Shown here: positions 35,380 through 43,877 of the stretch, piece after piece | Layout: every line of letters begins with the position of its first letter | Numbering within the stretch: position 1 is the first letter of the stretch | Assembly: GCF_009708215.1 (NCBI RefSeq) | Contig: NZ_CP046175.1 | Span: 5,022,001 to 5,086,000 of the forward strand | Direction: 5' to 3' | Source of the DNA: Occultella kanbiaonis | Lineage (GTDB): Bacteria > Actinomycetota > Actinomycetes > Actinomycetales > Beutenbergiaceae | Length of the DNA: 64,000 nucleotides | Program-made: the position numbers and the translations under genes | Notes under the pieces: generated by a model | The model's database searches: none | The model's input: only the letters and a program-made list of their open reading frames with translations | Told to the model about the DNA's origin: nothing

Positions 35380-37542
35380 TCAGCTCACCCGCCAGACGGT
35401 CTCGGTCTTCCCACGGATCTCGACCGTTCCGGCCTCGACGTAGTTGACCATCTCCTGGGTCCGGTCATGGACGGTCTGACTGACGTAGATGCCCGGCTGG
35501 CCGGTGACCGAGCGGACGCGGTACGCGAGGTTCACGGCATCCCCCCACAGGTCGTAGGCAAGGCTGGCACGGCCGACGAGCCCGCTCGTGACGGTGCCGG
35601 TGTCGACACCGGCACGCAGGGCTATCGAGGTGCCGTTCTGGGCGTTGAAGCGCTCCAGGACGCCCAGGAGCTGCTGCGCGAAATCGACGCTTCGGCGCAC
35701 GTTGTCGACGCGTGGAACGACCATCCCGGACGAGGCAAGATAGCCGCCGCGCAGAGTGCGGACCTTCTCGACCCCGGCCTTGGCGGCCGCTTCGTCGAAC
35801 CCGCGCATGAGGGTGTTGAGCTGACCGATCTCCTCCTCACCCGTGAGCCCACGCGCGTATTCGTCGAAGCCCACCAGTTCGGCGAAGACCACGGACACGT
35901 TCTCATGGGCTTCTGTGATGGCCTCATCGCCCTGTTTGTAGCGTGCTGCGACGCTCTCCGGCATCAAGGTCAACAGGAGCTTCTCGTTCTCAGCCTGCTG
36001 CTCGTCGATGAGTTGCTGCTTGATGCGCAGACTGGACGCCATGTCGTTGAATGCGCTGCCCAGGTCTCCGAACTCGTCGCGAGAGCCCTGTGGGACCTTG
36101 ACGTCGAGATCCCCTTCGGCGACTCGGTGGACGGCACCGACGAGACGGTGGATCGGGCGCGTGAACACCTGCGCGAGAAGGAGCGAGAGGAGGGAGACGG
36201 CGAGGAGAATGCCCAACAATGACAGCAGCACGGTGCGGGTGAAGTCGGTGACCGGGGCGAAGGCCTCCGCCGAGTCGATCCGCGCGATGATCACCCAGTC
36301 CAGCCCTTCGAGCTCCAACGGCGCGTACGCGGTGACGCTCGGCCGACCGAGGTAGCCCGACCCCACGATCGTGCCGCTTCGACCGGCCTGCGCCTCCCCG
36401 ACCGCGAACGTGTCGACCGGAAGGAGGAGCACCGTGCCTCCGACCTCCACGACCCGCTCGGCGATGCTCGGGGCGATGCCACCCTCGATCGCCAGTTGCG
36501 CGAACGTGTCAGGACTCTCGACGAGCGATCTCGACGTGGAGCGCATGAGGTCGTCCCGTCCGACCAGGTAGACCTCGCCGGTGTCACCGAGCCCCTGATC
36601 GTTCCACTGCTCCCCGCCGGTCATCAGGTCGTTGATCGCGTCCAGCGAAACCTGCACGGCGAGGGCGCCGGTGATTCCCGCGTCGTTGCCGATCGGCGAG
36701 ATCGCCCACATCGTCGGCATGTTCAGCGACGGGATCCAGCGTTCGAAGTCGGTGAGGATGATCGTTCCGACGGAGTTCGTGGCGATCGCGTCCCGATAGG
36801 CCTGCGCGAGGGCCGTCTCTCCGTATGGCCCCGTGTCGACATTCGTACCGAGCTCGACTCCCTTGTAGGCCGAGTACACGACGTCACCGTCGAGATTCAG
36901 CAGCAGCGCATCCTCGTATCCCGCCTCCGTGACCAGCCGCTCGAAATAGTCCCCGTACCGGCCGGCAGCGGCCGAGTACGACGTGCCGTCTCCGGAGTCG
37001 TTGAGCGTGAGCAGCGTGTCATAGTCGGCATCGAAGTCCAGATTGCGCGTCGTGTACTGGGACTGCAGGTACTGACCGGCGGGCGACTCCGGGATGAACG
37101 CCGAATCGCCGAACTCGGTCCCTGACCGCGCTTCCAGTTCCGGGATGAACGTGTCGGCGTAATACGCCTCGAGTCGCGCACTCTGGTCGGAGGTGACCTC
37201 CCGGTCCTGGAGCTCGTCGAAGGCCTGGTTGAGCGTCGTGGACATCGTCTGCGCGCTCAGATTGCGAGACTGCAGCGACGCATCCCGGCGGATGGCCTCG
37301 ATCTGGGTGGTGACCTCGGCGGCACGCATCGAGCGGATGGTGATCAACTGGTCGACAGCCGAGTCGTGCAGCGACTGGCGGCCGTTGACGAACCCGAGGG
37401 CTCCGACGATGACCGAGGAGACCAGACTCACCCCCAGCAGCATGATGAGGAGTTTGGACTGGATACTCAGTCCACCGCGCCGAGAACGCGATCTCGCCGA
37501 GACTTGCCCCTTTGCCGATTCCGTATTCAACGCTTCCGACAC
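35380..37542 (-). CDS. Membrane class III cyclase-like protein with degenerate metal site
   Basis: Protein of about 720 aa: TM1 (about 31-50), a long extracytoplasmic sensor (about 51-430), TM2 (about 434-457), HAMP (about 458-510) and a class III nucleotide cyclase domain (about 545-715). The adenine pair Lys593 and Asp664 and the transition-state Asn671 and Arg675 (WGDAVNLAYR) are present. However, the first metal aspartate is Glu555 (VVFAELVGF) and the second is replaced by Gly599 (TLRGGYLA instead of T-GD-Y-A). It may be inactive or a partner subunit. The start is taken as GTG 37542; an ATG at 37695 would add 51 residues of unlikely sequence. It is co-operonic with the cNMP-binding channel. 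Confidence 0.85.
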   Translation of the reverse strand: MSEALNTESAKGQVSARSRSRRGGLSIQSKLLIMLLGVSLVSSVIVGALGFVNGRQSLHDSAVDQLITIRSMRAAEVTTQIEAIRRDASLQSRNLSAQTMSTTLNQAFDELQDREVTSDQSARLEAYYADTFIPELEARSGTEFGDSAFIPESPAGQYLQSQYTTRNLDFDADYDTLLTLNDSGDGTSYSAAAGRYGDYFERLVTEAGYEDALLLNLDGDVVYSAYKGVELGTNVDTGPYGETALAQAYRDAIATNSVGTIILTDFERWIPSLNMPTMWAISPIGNDAGITGALAVQVSLDAINDLMTGGEQWNDQGLGDTGEVYLVGRDDLMRSTSRSLVESPDTFAQLAIEGGIAPSIAERVVEVGGTVLLLPVDTFAVGEAQAGRSGTIVGSGYLGRPSVTAYAPLELEGLDWVIIARIDSAEAFAPVTDFTRTVLLSLLGILLAVSLLSLLLAQVFTRPIHRLVGAVHRVAEGDLDVKVPQGSRDEFGDLGSAFNDMASSLRIKQQLIDEQQAENEKLLLTLMPESVAARYKQGDEAITEAHENVSVVFAELVGFDEYARGLTGEEEIGQLNTLMRGFDEAAAKAGVEKVRTLRGGYLASSGMVVPRVDNVRRSVDFAQQLLGVLERFNAQNGTSIALRAGVDTGTVTSGLVGRASLAYDLWGDAVNLAYRVRSVTGQPGIYVSQTVHDRTQEMVNYVEAGTVEIRGKTETVWRVS

Positions 37543-37784
37543 CGTTGCCCCCCGTCTCGCACCGTCATGGTCGACCGGCGCATTTCCCCGACTCGGCGCT
37601 TCCCCCACGCAGAAGGTCGCCCCACTCCCGTCTGTGACACACAACCTATCGTGGCCCGGTAAGGCCGCGGCAAGGGGTAACACGGTCAGATCCATGGTGG
37701 ATTGAGAAATCTCCCTTACCGGTGGGCGCTGAGACGAAACCGTCCCGAAACCTGGCCTCCCCCTGGCGCTTTAGGCAATCCCTC

Positions 37785-37791
37785 TTATACC
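37785..37791 (+). promoter_or_regulatory. -10 box giving a leaderless GTG for the LPATG protein
   Basis: TTATACC at 37785-37791 lies 9 bases before GTG 37800 in an otherwise GC-rich gap. Transcription from it would start at or within a base or two of the GTG, so the message is probably leaderless. There is no Shine-Dalgarno before this GTG other than a G-run. Confidence 0.5.
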
Positions 37792-37799
37792 TTGCGGGG

Positions 37800-40094
37800 G
37801 TGACTCGAGCGCGCAGTACGTGGAACGTCGTCGTCGTGACCCTTCTTGCCGTTGTCCTGGCCGTGCTGCCGACGGCGGCCGTCGCGGCAACGACGGCAGG
37901 CTGGGCCACCTGGCAACCGCTCACCGGTTCGACGGGGTCGTTCACCACCACGATGCAACTGCCCGCCGCAGGATTCCCGGCCGCGACCGTCACGACCGAC
38001 TCCCGCGGCGGACAGGTCGGCGTCCAGACCGGAGCGAGCATCTGGCTGGGCGCCGCCACTCCCCCCGGCGCGGTGTACGGGTCGAGCAGTGGTCAGCAGT
38101 ACCTGAACCTGCGACCGCGAGCAGACAACGCCACCTCGCCGTCGACGACGACGTACACGTTCGAGCGCCCCACCCCTGCCGGCGGCTGGGCGTTCGTGCT
38201 CGGCGACATCGACGCCGACCGCGCCGTGGTCATCGCGCGGGGCGAGGACGGCCAGCTCCTGACCGGCGCCGAGCTCGGCTGGCAGGGCGGCTTCAACTAC
38301 TGCGCAGTCTCTCCGAGCCCTTCGTGCACCGGCGACGCGACCGACGTCGCGAGGTGGGATCCGGTCACCGGTGAGGTGATCGGCAACGCGACCGGGCTCG
38401 ACACGTCGGGGGCCGCCGGGTGGTTCGAGCCCACCGTCGCGATCACGAGCCTGACGATCTACTTCTACCAGCGGTCCGGCTTCCCGGTGTACCAGACGTG
38501 GTTCGCCTCGCTGGCCCGGGACATCACGGGAGTCGTGACGCACGATGTCGACGGGCCGCTCGGCGGTGCCACGCTCACTCTCCTCGGACCGGACGGTACG
38601 CAGCTGGCCACCACGACGTCGGCGGCCGACGGCACGTACTCCTTCCCTGGCTACACCGCAGCGGACGGCTACACGGTCGAGATGCGAGTGCCCGCTGACC
38701 CCGACGGTCCCGGATACATCGCAGTCGGGCCGACGGTGCTGGCGGCAGACCTGTCCACGACCGACGCGACCGACGTGGACTTCGCGGTCCGGGACATCGT
38801 GCCGGTGCCCATCAGTGGCACCGTCACCGACGAGGACGGCAACCCCGTCCCGGGAGCGACGATCACCCTGACGCCGACCGATGGTGGCACGCCCGTCTCC
38901 GTCGTCAGCGACTCGACCGGTGCCTATCTCTTCGACACGGTGCAGCCCGGCGAGCACGTGCTCTCCATCGATGCCCCACCTGGGTACACGGTGATCGAGA
39001 GCCCGGGACCGGTCACGGTGCCGACCGGTTCCGAGGAACCGATCACGGGCCAGGACTTCGTCGTCCAGGCGCCGGCCTCGGTGTCCGGGACGGTCACCGG
39101 TGGTGGCCAGGGCGTCGCCGGTGCCGTCGTGACGATCACCGGGCCCGGGGGCACGTTCACGACGCCGACGGCGGCAGACGGCGGTTACTCCTTCCCGGGC
39201 CTGCCGCCCGGGCAGTACACCGTCACGCTCGAGGTGCCGTTCGGGTACACGGCCGACGGACCAACGAGCCAGCAGGTGACGGTGACGGCGGAGGACGTGA
39301 CGAACGTCGACTTCGCCGTGGAGAAGCCGGGTGCGATCGGCGGCGTCGTGACCGACGACGGCGGGGCTCCGATCCCGGGCGCAACCCTCGTCATCAGCGG
39401 GCCGGGCGGGGATGTCACCCTCACGACCGACGATGCCGGCGGGTACTTCGCCGACCAGCTCCCGGCGGGTGACTACGCGATCACGCTCACCGTGCCCGAC
39501 GGCTACACGACCGACGTCACCGAACGCGTCACGACCATCACCGGCGCGGGCGAGAGCCGCCTCGACCAGGACTTCGAACTCACCGCCGACGCGCCGGCCC
39601 CGCCGGTCCAGGTGGGTGGCACGGTCACGGAGGCCGACGGTCGGCCGGTACCCGGCGCAGAGGTGACCGTCAGGGACCCCGACGGCGCCATCGTGGCAAC
39701 CGTGACCACCCTCGACGACGGCACCTGGTCGGCCGACCTGCCGCCCGGCGCCGGATACACCGCCGAGATCACGCCGCCCGACGGGTACGCGGTCGACGGC
39801 GAGCCGGTACTCACGTTCGACGTGGTGGACGTCGCCGTCCTCGGGCTCGACTTCGTGCTCCAGGTCGTGACCGCACCGACGCCGCCTGCGCCGGGCGATC
39901 CCGGACCCGATCCCGGCACCGCCGGACCAGGCACGGCGCCGAACCGGCTTCCCGCGACGGGGGCCGACATCGACACCCTGATCCTCGGAGCGGCGCTACT
40001 GACCGCGGCCGGCCTGGTGCTCGTGGCCGCCGGCAGACGGCCGGCCGCAGCCACCCGCTCGGGGGGTCGGCACGTGGCCCCCGACGGGGACTGA
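37800..40094 (+). CDS. LPXTG surface protein with repeated carboxypeptidase-regulatory/Cna-B-like domains
   Basis: Exported cell-wall protein of 764 aa. A signal peptide (VVVVTLLAVVLAVLPTAAVAAT) starts at residue about 9. Residues 30-250 form a globular beta domain. Then come five or six repeats of about 80 residues with the pattern SGTVTDEDGNPVPGATITLT and Y-F--L-PG-Y-VT, each a carboxypeptidase-regulatory-like/Cna-B fold. The C-terminus has the sortase signal LPATG, a hydrophobic helix and a basic tail with a short extension. It is divergent from the cyclase-like gene. A stalk-like adhesin or surface scaffold role is likely; no catalytic motif is seen. Confidence 0.9.
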   Translation: MTRARSTWNVVVVTLLAVVLAVLPTAAVAATTAGWATWQPLTGSTGSFTTTMQLPAAGFPAATVTTDSRGGQVGVQTGASIWLGAATPPGAVYGSSSGQQYLNLRPRADNATSPSTTTYTFERPTPAGGWAFVLGDIDADRAVVIARGEDGQLLTGAELGWQGGFNYCAVSPSPSCTGDATDVARWDPVTGEVIGNATGLDTSGAAGWFEPTVAITSLTIYFYQRSGFPVYQTWFASLARDITGVVTHDVDGPLGGATLTLLGPDGTQLATTTSAADGTYSFPGYTAADGYTVEMRVPADPDGPGYIAVGPTVLAADLSTTDATDVDFAVRDIVPVPISGTVTDEDGNPVPGATITLTPTDGGTPVSVVSDSTGAYLFDTVQPGEHVLSIDAPPGYTVIESPGPVTVPTGSEEPITGQDFVVQAPASVSGTVTGGGQGVAGAVVTITGPGGTFTTPTAADGGYSFPGLPPGQYTVTLEVPFGYTADGPTSQQVTVTAEDVTNVDFAVEKPGAIGGVVTDDGGAPIPGATLVISGPGGDVTLTTDDAGGYFADQLPAGDYAITLTVPDGYTTDVTERVTTITGAGESRLDQDFELTADAPAPPVQVGGTVTEADGRPVPGAEVTVRDPDGAIVATVTTLDDGTWSADLPPGAGYTAEITPPDGYAVDGEPVLTFDVVDVAVLGLDFVLQVVTAPTPPAPGDPGPDPGTAGPGTAPNRLPATGADIDTLILGAALLTAAGLVLVAAGRRPAAATRSGGRHVAPDGD

Positions 40095-40128
40095 CGGCCG
40101 GGGATGCCGTCGGGTCATGACGGCCGCT

Positions 40129-40134
40129 ACCGTG
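40129..40134 (+). promoter_or_regulatory. -10 box for a leaderless VOC gene
   Basis: TACCGT (40129-40134) precedes ATG 40141 by six bases, the classic actinobacterial TANNNT-N6-ATG arrangement of leaderless genes. It decides ATG 40141 over ATG 40117. Confidence 0.5.
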
Positions 40135-40140
40135 GCTGCC

Positions 40141-40524
40141 ATGCACCGAAGCAGGATCGGCGTCGTCCTCATCGACCACCCGGCGGACCTCTACCCGGCC
40201 GCGGCCCGGTTCTGGGCGGCCGCCACCGCCGGGCCCGCGACTGGTGCGCCGCCCCCGGAGAATCCCTACGAGCACCTGGCCGCCCTCGGCGGCGACGTCA
40301 GCCTCGTGCTGCAGCGCACCGGTACGGGCACGCCGTCTCGGCTGCATCTGGACATCGAGACCGACGACGTCCCGGCCGAGACGGCCCGGTTGCTCGCACT
40401 CGGCGCACGCATGGTCGTCGAGCACGAGGAGTACCGCATCATGGCGGACCCCGGTGGCCTGGTGTTCTGCATCGTCCCCGTTCAGACGAACGACTTCGCC
40501 GAGCGCGCACGGGTCTGGCAGTAG
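40141..40524 (+). CDS. VOC (glyoxalase-like) family protein
   Basis: Small two-module protein of 127 aa with the vicinal-oxygen-chelate fold, here one betaalphabetabetabeta pair. Recognisable blocks are IGVVLIDHPADLYPAAARFW, DVSLVLQRTG, RLHLDIETDDVPAETARLL and the ending YRIMADPGGLVFCIVP, where DPGGLVFC is the typical final strand of uncharacterised VOC proteins. Metal ligands cannot be assigned with confidence. It is a stand-alone gene flanked by the surface protein and by two strong hairpins downstream. Members of this group range from glyoxalases to antibiotic-binding proteins. Confidence 0.82.
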   Translation: MHRSRIGVVLIDHPADLYPAAARFWAAATAGPATGAPPPENPYEHLAALGGDVSLVLQRTGTGTPSRLHLDIETDDVPAETARLLALGARMVVEHEEYRIMADPGGLVFCIVPVQTNDFAERARVWQ

Positions 40525-40573
40525 CGGCGCCGGAGCATGCGCACGCCCGTCGCGTGCGGCTGCGCCACCAACA

Positions 40574-40601
40574 GCCGGGGGCAGTGGCGGCCGCCCCCGG
40601 C
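40574..40601. terminator. 9-bp GC hairpin downstream of the VOC gene
   Basis: GCCGGGGGC (40574-40582) pairs with GCCCCCGGC (40593-40601); flanking CACCA/TGGTG can extend the stem. It is 50 bases after the VOC stop and before the convergent LLM gene. No T-run follows. Confidence 0.5.
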
Positions 40602-40636
40602 CGTGGTGTCCGACGGCCCGTAGGGCCGCCGAGGTT

Positions 40637-40672
40637 CCTTCGGTCCGGGGGCCCTAGTCCCCGGACCGAAGG
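40637..40672. terminator. Perfect 14-bp hairpin between convergent genes
   Basis: CCTTCGGTCCGGGG (40637-40650) pairs perfectly with CCCCGGACCGAAGG (40659-40672) around an eight-base loop. It lies between the rightward VOC gene and the leftward LLM gene and reads equally in both directions, so it is a likely bidirectional terminator despite lacking a T-run. The rest of 40525-40768 shows only GC-rich sequence without a gene. Confidence 0.65.
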
Positions 40673-40768
40673 GTCCAACGCGGGCCGCCCACCGCCCCCA
40701 CGGCGGCGGCGACCCGCAGTCTCATCCGGCCGGCCCCCGCCGTCCGGTCCGCCGGGCCCCGCGGCGGT

Positions 40769-42190
40769 TCACCCGACCGCTCCCGCGGTCTCGGGTCGGA
40801 ACTCGGCGGCGTCGAACGGGCGCACGCCGGGCCGGGCGCCGGGTGCCTGCGGGGGCAGCCCGAGGTTCTCGCGGAAGGTGGCGCCGGGGGTGTACTCGGT
40901 GCGGAGCACGCCCCATTCCTGGAGGAACGGCACCACCTTGTCGACGAACTCGTCCAGGCCGTAGGGCACCAAGTGGGAGCCGATGACGAACCCGTCCGCG
41001 GCGTCGGTCTGCACGGCGTCGTTGATTCGTTGCGCCACCTGCAGCGGCGTCCCCGCGAACGCCGCCCGGTGCGCCCGCGCGATCACCAGCTCCCGGATCG
41101 AGAGTCGGTGCTCGCGGGCGTAGGCGTACCATTCCCTGGCCTTCTCGAGCGGGTCGCCGGTGCTCGTGGTGCGGCCGCGGGAGATGCCGACCTCGACGCC
41201 GTCGGCCTCCACCGGCGGGACCGGGCCGTCGGGGTCGTGATCGCTGAGGTCCCGCAGCCAGGTCTGCTCCAGGAGCGCCAGCGCCGTGGCCGGCGTGACC
41301 TGGGCCAGGGCGACCTCACGGGCGCGCTCGGCCGCCTCGCCCGGGGTGTCCCCGAGCACGAAGCTGGCTCCGGGCAGGATCTTCAGCGTGTCCGGGTCCC
41401 GGCCCGCACGGCGTGCCCGGCCCTTCACGTCGGCGTAGAACTCCCGGCCCTGGCCCGGCTCGCCGAACGGGGAGAAGATCGCGTCCACGGTGCGGGCCGC
41501 GAACTCCCGGCCCTCGTCCGAGACGCCGGCCTGGACGAGCACGGGGTGGCGCTGCGGCGCCGTCGGGACGGGGAAGGTGCCCTCGATGTCGAAATGCTTG
41601 CCGTGGTGGGCGAACCGACCTGCGCCCGGGTCGGTGACGAACTCGCCGCCGGCGGTTCCGAGCGAGTCGGCCGGCCAGCTGTCCCAGAGTTCCAGCGCCG
41701 TCCGGACGAACTCGGCGGCCCGCTCGTACCGCTCGCCGCGGGGCAGGTAGCCGCCCCGGCGGAAGTTCTCGCCGTGGAACGCGTCGGAGGTCGTGACGAC
41801 GTTCCAGCCGGTGCGCCCGTCGGAGAGATGGTTCAGGGTTGCGAGCTGACGGGCCAGGTCATACGGCTCGTTGAACGTGGTGTTGATCGTGGCGAGGAAG
41901 CCCAGGTGCTGGGTGACACCGGCCAGGGCCGCCTGGACGACGGCGATGTGCGGCCGCCCGGCGATGTCCAGTTCGTAGAACCGCCCCTTGTGCTCACGCA
42001 CGCGCAGACCCTCGGCCTGGAAGAAGAAGTCGAAGCGACCCCGCTCGGCCGTCTTGGCCAGGTGCACGAAGGACTCGATGGCGATCTGGCTGCCGGCCCT
42101 CGGGTCACCCCAGACGGTGTGGTGGTTCACCCCCGGGAAGCTGGCGCCGAGGATGACCTGCTTGCCGTTCGCCGGCCGTCGCGCGGTCAT
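40769..42190 (-). CDS. LLM-class monooxygenase, NtaA/SnaA/DszA family
   Basis: FMNH2-dependent monooxygenase of 473 aa. The start region VILGASFPGVNHHTVWGDP and the blocks FDFFFQAEGLRVREH, LARQLATLNHLSDGRTGWNV and NFRRGGYLPRGERYERA are strongly typical of the DszA/NtaA group. The frame stays open far upstream through the neighbouring gene, but ATG 42190 overlaps that gene's stop (ATGA) and begins the family homology. It is a close relative of the protein at 45005-46411 on the other side of the divergent region. C-S or C-N cleavage by oxygenation is the expected chemistry. Confidence 0.92.
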   Translation of the reverse strand: MTARRPANGKQVILGASFPGVNHHTVWGDPRAGSQIAIESFVHLAKTAERGRFDFFFQAEGLRVREHKGRFYELDIAGRPHIAVVQAALAGVTQHLGFLATINTTFNEPYDLARQLATLNHLSDGRTGWNVVTTSDAFHGENFRRGGYLPRGERYERAAEFVRTALELWDSWPADSLGTAGGEFVTDPGAGRFAHHGKHFDIEGTFPVPTAPQRHPVLVQAGVSDEGREFAARTVDAIFSPFGEPGQGREFYADVKGRARRAGRDPDTLKILPGASFVLGDTPGEAAERAREVALAQVTPATALALLEQTWLRDLSDHDPDGPVPPVEADGVEVGISRGRTTSTGDPLEKAREWYAYAREHRLSIRELVIARAHRAAFAGTPLQVAQRINDAVQTDAADGFVIGSHLVPYGLDEFVDKVVPFLQEWGVLRTEYTPGATFRENLGLPPQAPGARPGVRPFDAAEFRPETAGAVG

Positions 42191-43473
42191 CGGGCGGCCG
42201 CCGTGGTCTCGAGGGTACGGCGGGTGGCCAGCGGTGCCAGATCGTCGTGGTACCGGTTCGGTGGCCGGTCCAGACCGAAGCGCGCCCGCAGCGGAACGGG
42301 GCCGTCGGCGGCCCGGGACCCGCCGGACCAGCCCGGGCCGAGCGGCACCTGGCCGTCGGGGTCGAACAGGTCGCGGCGGATCAGCTCGGGGACCAGCAGC
42401 CCGGTGATGGCGGGGAGGTCCTGGAGGTTCTCGGCGGGCCGCAGGCGGAAACCGTCGACGCCGGCCGCGGCCCAGCTCTCCAGCAGCCGGGCCACCTCGT
42501 CCGCGGAGCCCGCGACCAGCGTGGCATCGCTGGACCGCACCCGATGTCCCTGCAGTTCCGCCAGCCGCAGCAGCGCGGCCGCGCTGGTGATGTCGATGAC
42601 CACCTCGACGTCGGCGATGATCCGCAGCGGCGTGCCGATCCGGCCGACCGCCCGCTCCGCGGCCCGGACCTCGGCGATGATGTCGCGGACGTGCTCGCCG
42701 TCGCGGGGGGTCACGAACACCACGTCGGCGCCGAGCGCGGCGAGGCGGTAGGCGACGTCGCCGTGGGCGAGCGCAGTCACCAGGACCTGGCCCTGCGGGG
42801 GCCGCGGCACGATCGACGGGCCGGCCACCGTGAACCATTCGCTGCTGGCGTCGACGTGGTGCAGCTTGTCCGCGTCGAGGAACCGACCGGTCGCCACGTC
42901 GCGGATGACCGCGTCGTCGTCCCAGCTGTCCCACAGCGCCCGCGCCGTCTCGATGACGGCGGCGGCCTCGTCGAACAGGCCCTGCACGAAGGAGTCGTCC
43001 AGGTCGAGCAGGGGCACGTCGGGCACGGTGCGCCTGCCGGTCAGCTGCGCCTCGGGGTGCCGGGGGGAGACCCGCACCTGCCATCCGGCCCGGCCCTTGC
43101 TCGCGTGGTCCAGCGTGGCCAGCGCCGTGGCCAGGTGGTACGGCTCGGTGTGCGTGACCGTCGCCGTCGGGACCAGACCGATCCTGGACGTGACCGTGGA
43201 CAGGCGTGCGGCCAGCAGGAGCGCGTCGAGCCGGCCACGGACCGCATCGGTGCCGAGGGCCGGATCGGTGCTGGCGGCGCTGGGTGAGGCACCGGAGAAC
43301 GCGTCCTCGAACGTGACGAAGTCGAGGCCGGCCCGCTCGAGGGCGCTCACCTGATCGACCCAGTACCGAGCGGAGAAGAGCGTGCCCGGTTCGAGCCCGG
43401 AGCGACGCCAGGCGGCGGGGTGCCAGCCGGCGTTGTCGAGGGCGACGCCGAGACGGGGAACACGGTGGGACAT
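42187..43473 (-). CDS. LLM-class flavin oxidoreductase (divergent subgroup)
   Basis: Luciferase-like protein of 428 aa. The N-terminus (PRLGVALDNAGWHPAAWRRS) differs from classic LLM enzymes, but YHLATALATLDHASKGRAGW and WDSWDDDAVIRDVATGRFLD match the superfamily. Its closest relative in the window is the protein at 43878-45008, with which it shares the GWHP/GVHPNAWRR opening and the WDSWDDDAVIRD block. So the divergent locus holds two matched pairs: one protein of this type plus one NtaA/DszA-type enzyme on each side. The ATG at 43473 has a CGGAG site before it. Confidence 0.85.
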   Translation of the reverse strand: MSHRVPRLGVALDNAGWHPAAWRRSGLEPGTLFSARYWVDQVSALERAGLDFVTFEDAFSGASPSAASTDPALGTDAVRGRLDALLLAARLSTVTSRIGLVPTATVTHTEPYHLATALATLDHASKGRAGWQVRVSPRHPEAQLTGRRTVPDVPLLDLDDSFVQGLFDEAAAVIETARALWDSWDDDAVIRDVATGRFLDADKLHHVDASSEWFTVAGPSIVPRPPQGQVLVTALAHGDVAYRLAALGADVVFVTPRDGEHVRDIIAEVRAAERAVGRIGTPLRIIADVEVVIDITSAAALLRLAELQGHRVRSSDATLVAGSADEVARLLESWAAAGVDGFRLRPAENLQDLPAITGLLVPELIRRDLFDPDGQVPLGPGWSGGSRAADGPVPLRARFGLDRPPNRYHDDLAPLATRRTLETTAAAR

Positions 43474-43621
43474 CAGGACTCCGGTGTGAGTGGGCGGCGC
43501 GGGGCAACGCCCCCACGTGTCGTTCGCTCGATCCAGCGATCGGTGCGTCGCCGACCGGTGCGTCGGCGAGGGTGCCAGCGTGGGGCCGGGCCGAACCCGG
43601 CGCCATGACCCCAGGACCGCG

Positions 43622-43636
43622 TCTCAGTGCGTGAGA
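43622..43636. promoter_or_regulatory. TCTCA-N5-TGAGA inverted repeat in divergent LLM promoter region
   Basis: TCTCAGTGCGTGAGA at 43622-43636, in the 404-base gap between the two divergent LLM arms. The same TCTCA-N5-TGAGA layout occurs at 31475-31489 near the first LLM operon. A shared dimeric regulator is a possible reading. The remainder of 43474-43877 shows no gene and no SAM riboswitch; a GGGGC-GTT-GCCCC hairpin (minus strand) sits just before the leftward gene. Confidence 0.4.
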
Positions 43637-43877
43637 TCGGACGCCGAACCGACCGCGTGGGAGGTCCGCTCACCCGTCGCCGGTCTCGCCGTGTGGGCAC
43701 TTTACGTCTCATTCAGCAAGACATCGGAACCCGTTCGGTCGGTTGACTCCGTGCGCTCCTAACGTCCGAACTCCAGGCCGGTTGTCACCGGACCCCGCTC
43801 GTCGGACCGCGCCGTCCACTCGGACTGCGCCGGCCGTCACTTCGTCCACGCTCCGCCAGCCGGAAGGTTCTCGACCG

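Noticed and set aside
40769-43606. A 945-aa fused LLM protein
   Set aside because: The frame is open upstream of ATG 42190 only because it is a shadow of the neighbouring LLM gene; the ATGA overlap and the family N-terminus mark the true start.
43474-43877. A second SAM riboswitch in the divergent LLM gap
   Set aside because: None of the SAM-I or SAM-IV core blocks is present on either strand; only a palindrome and a small hairpin were seen.
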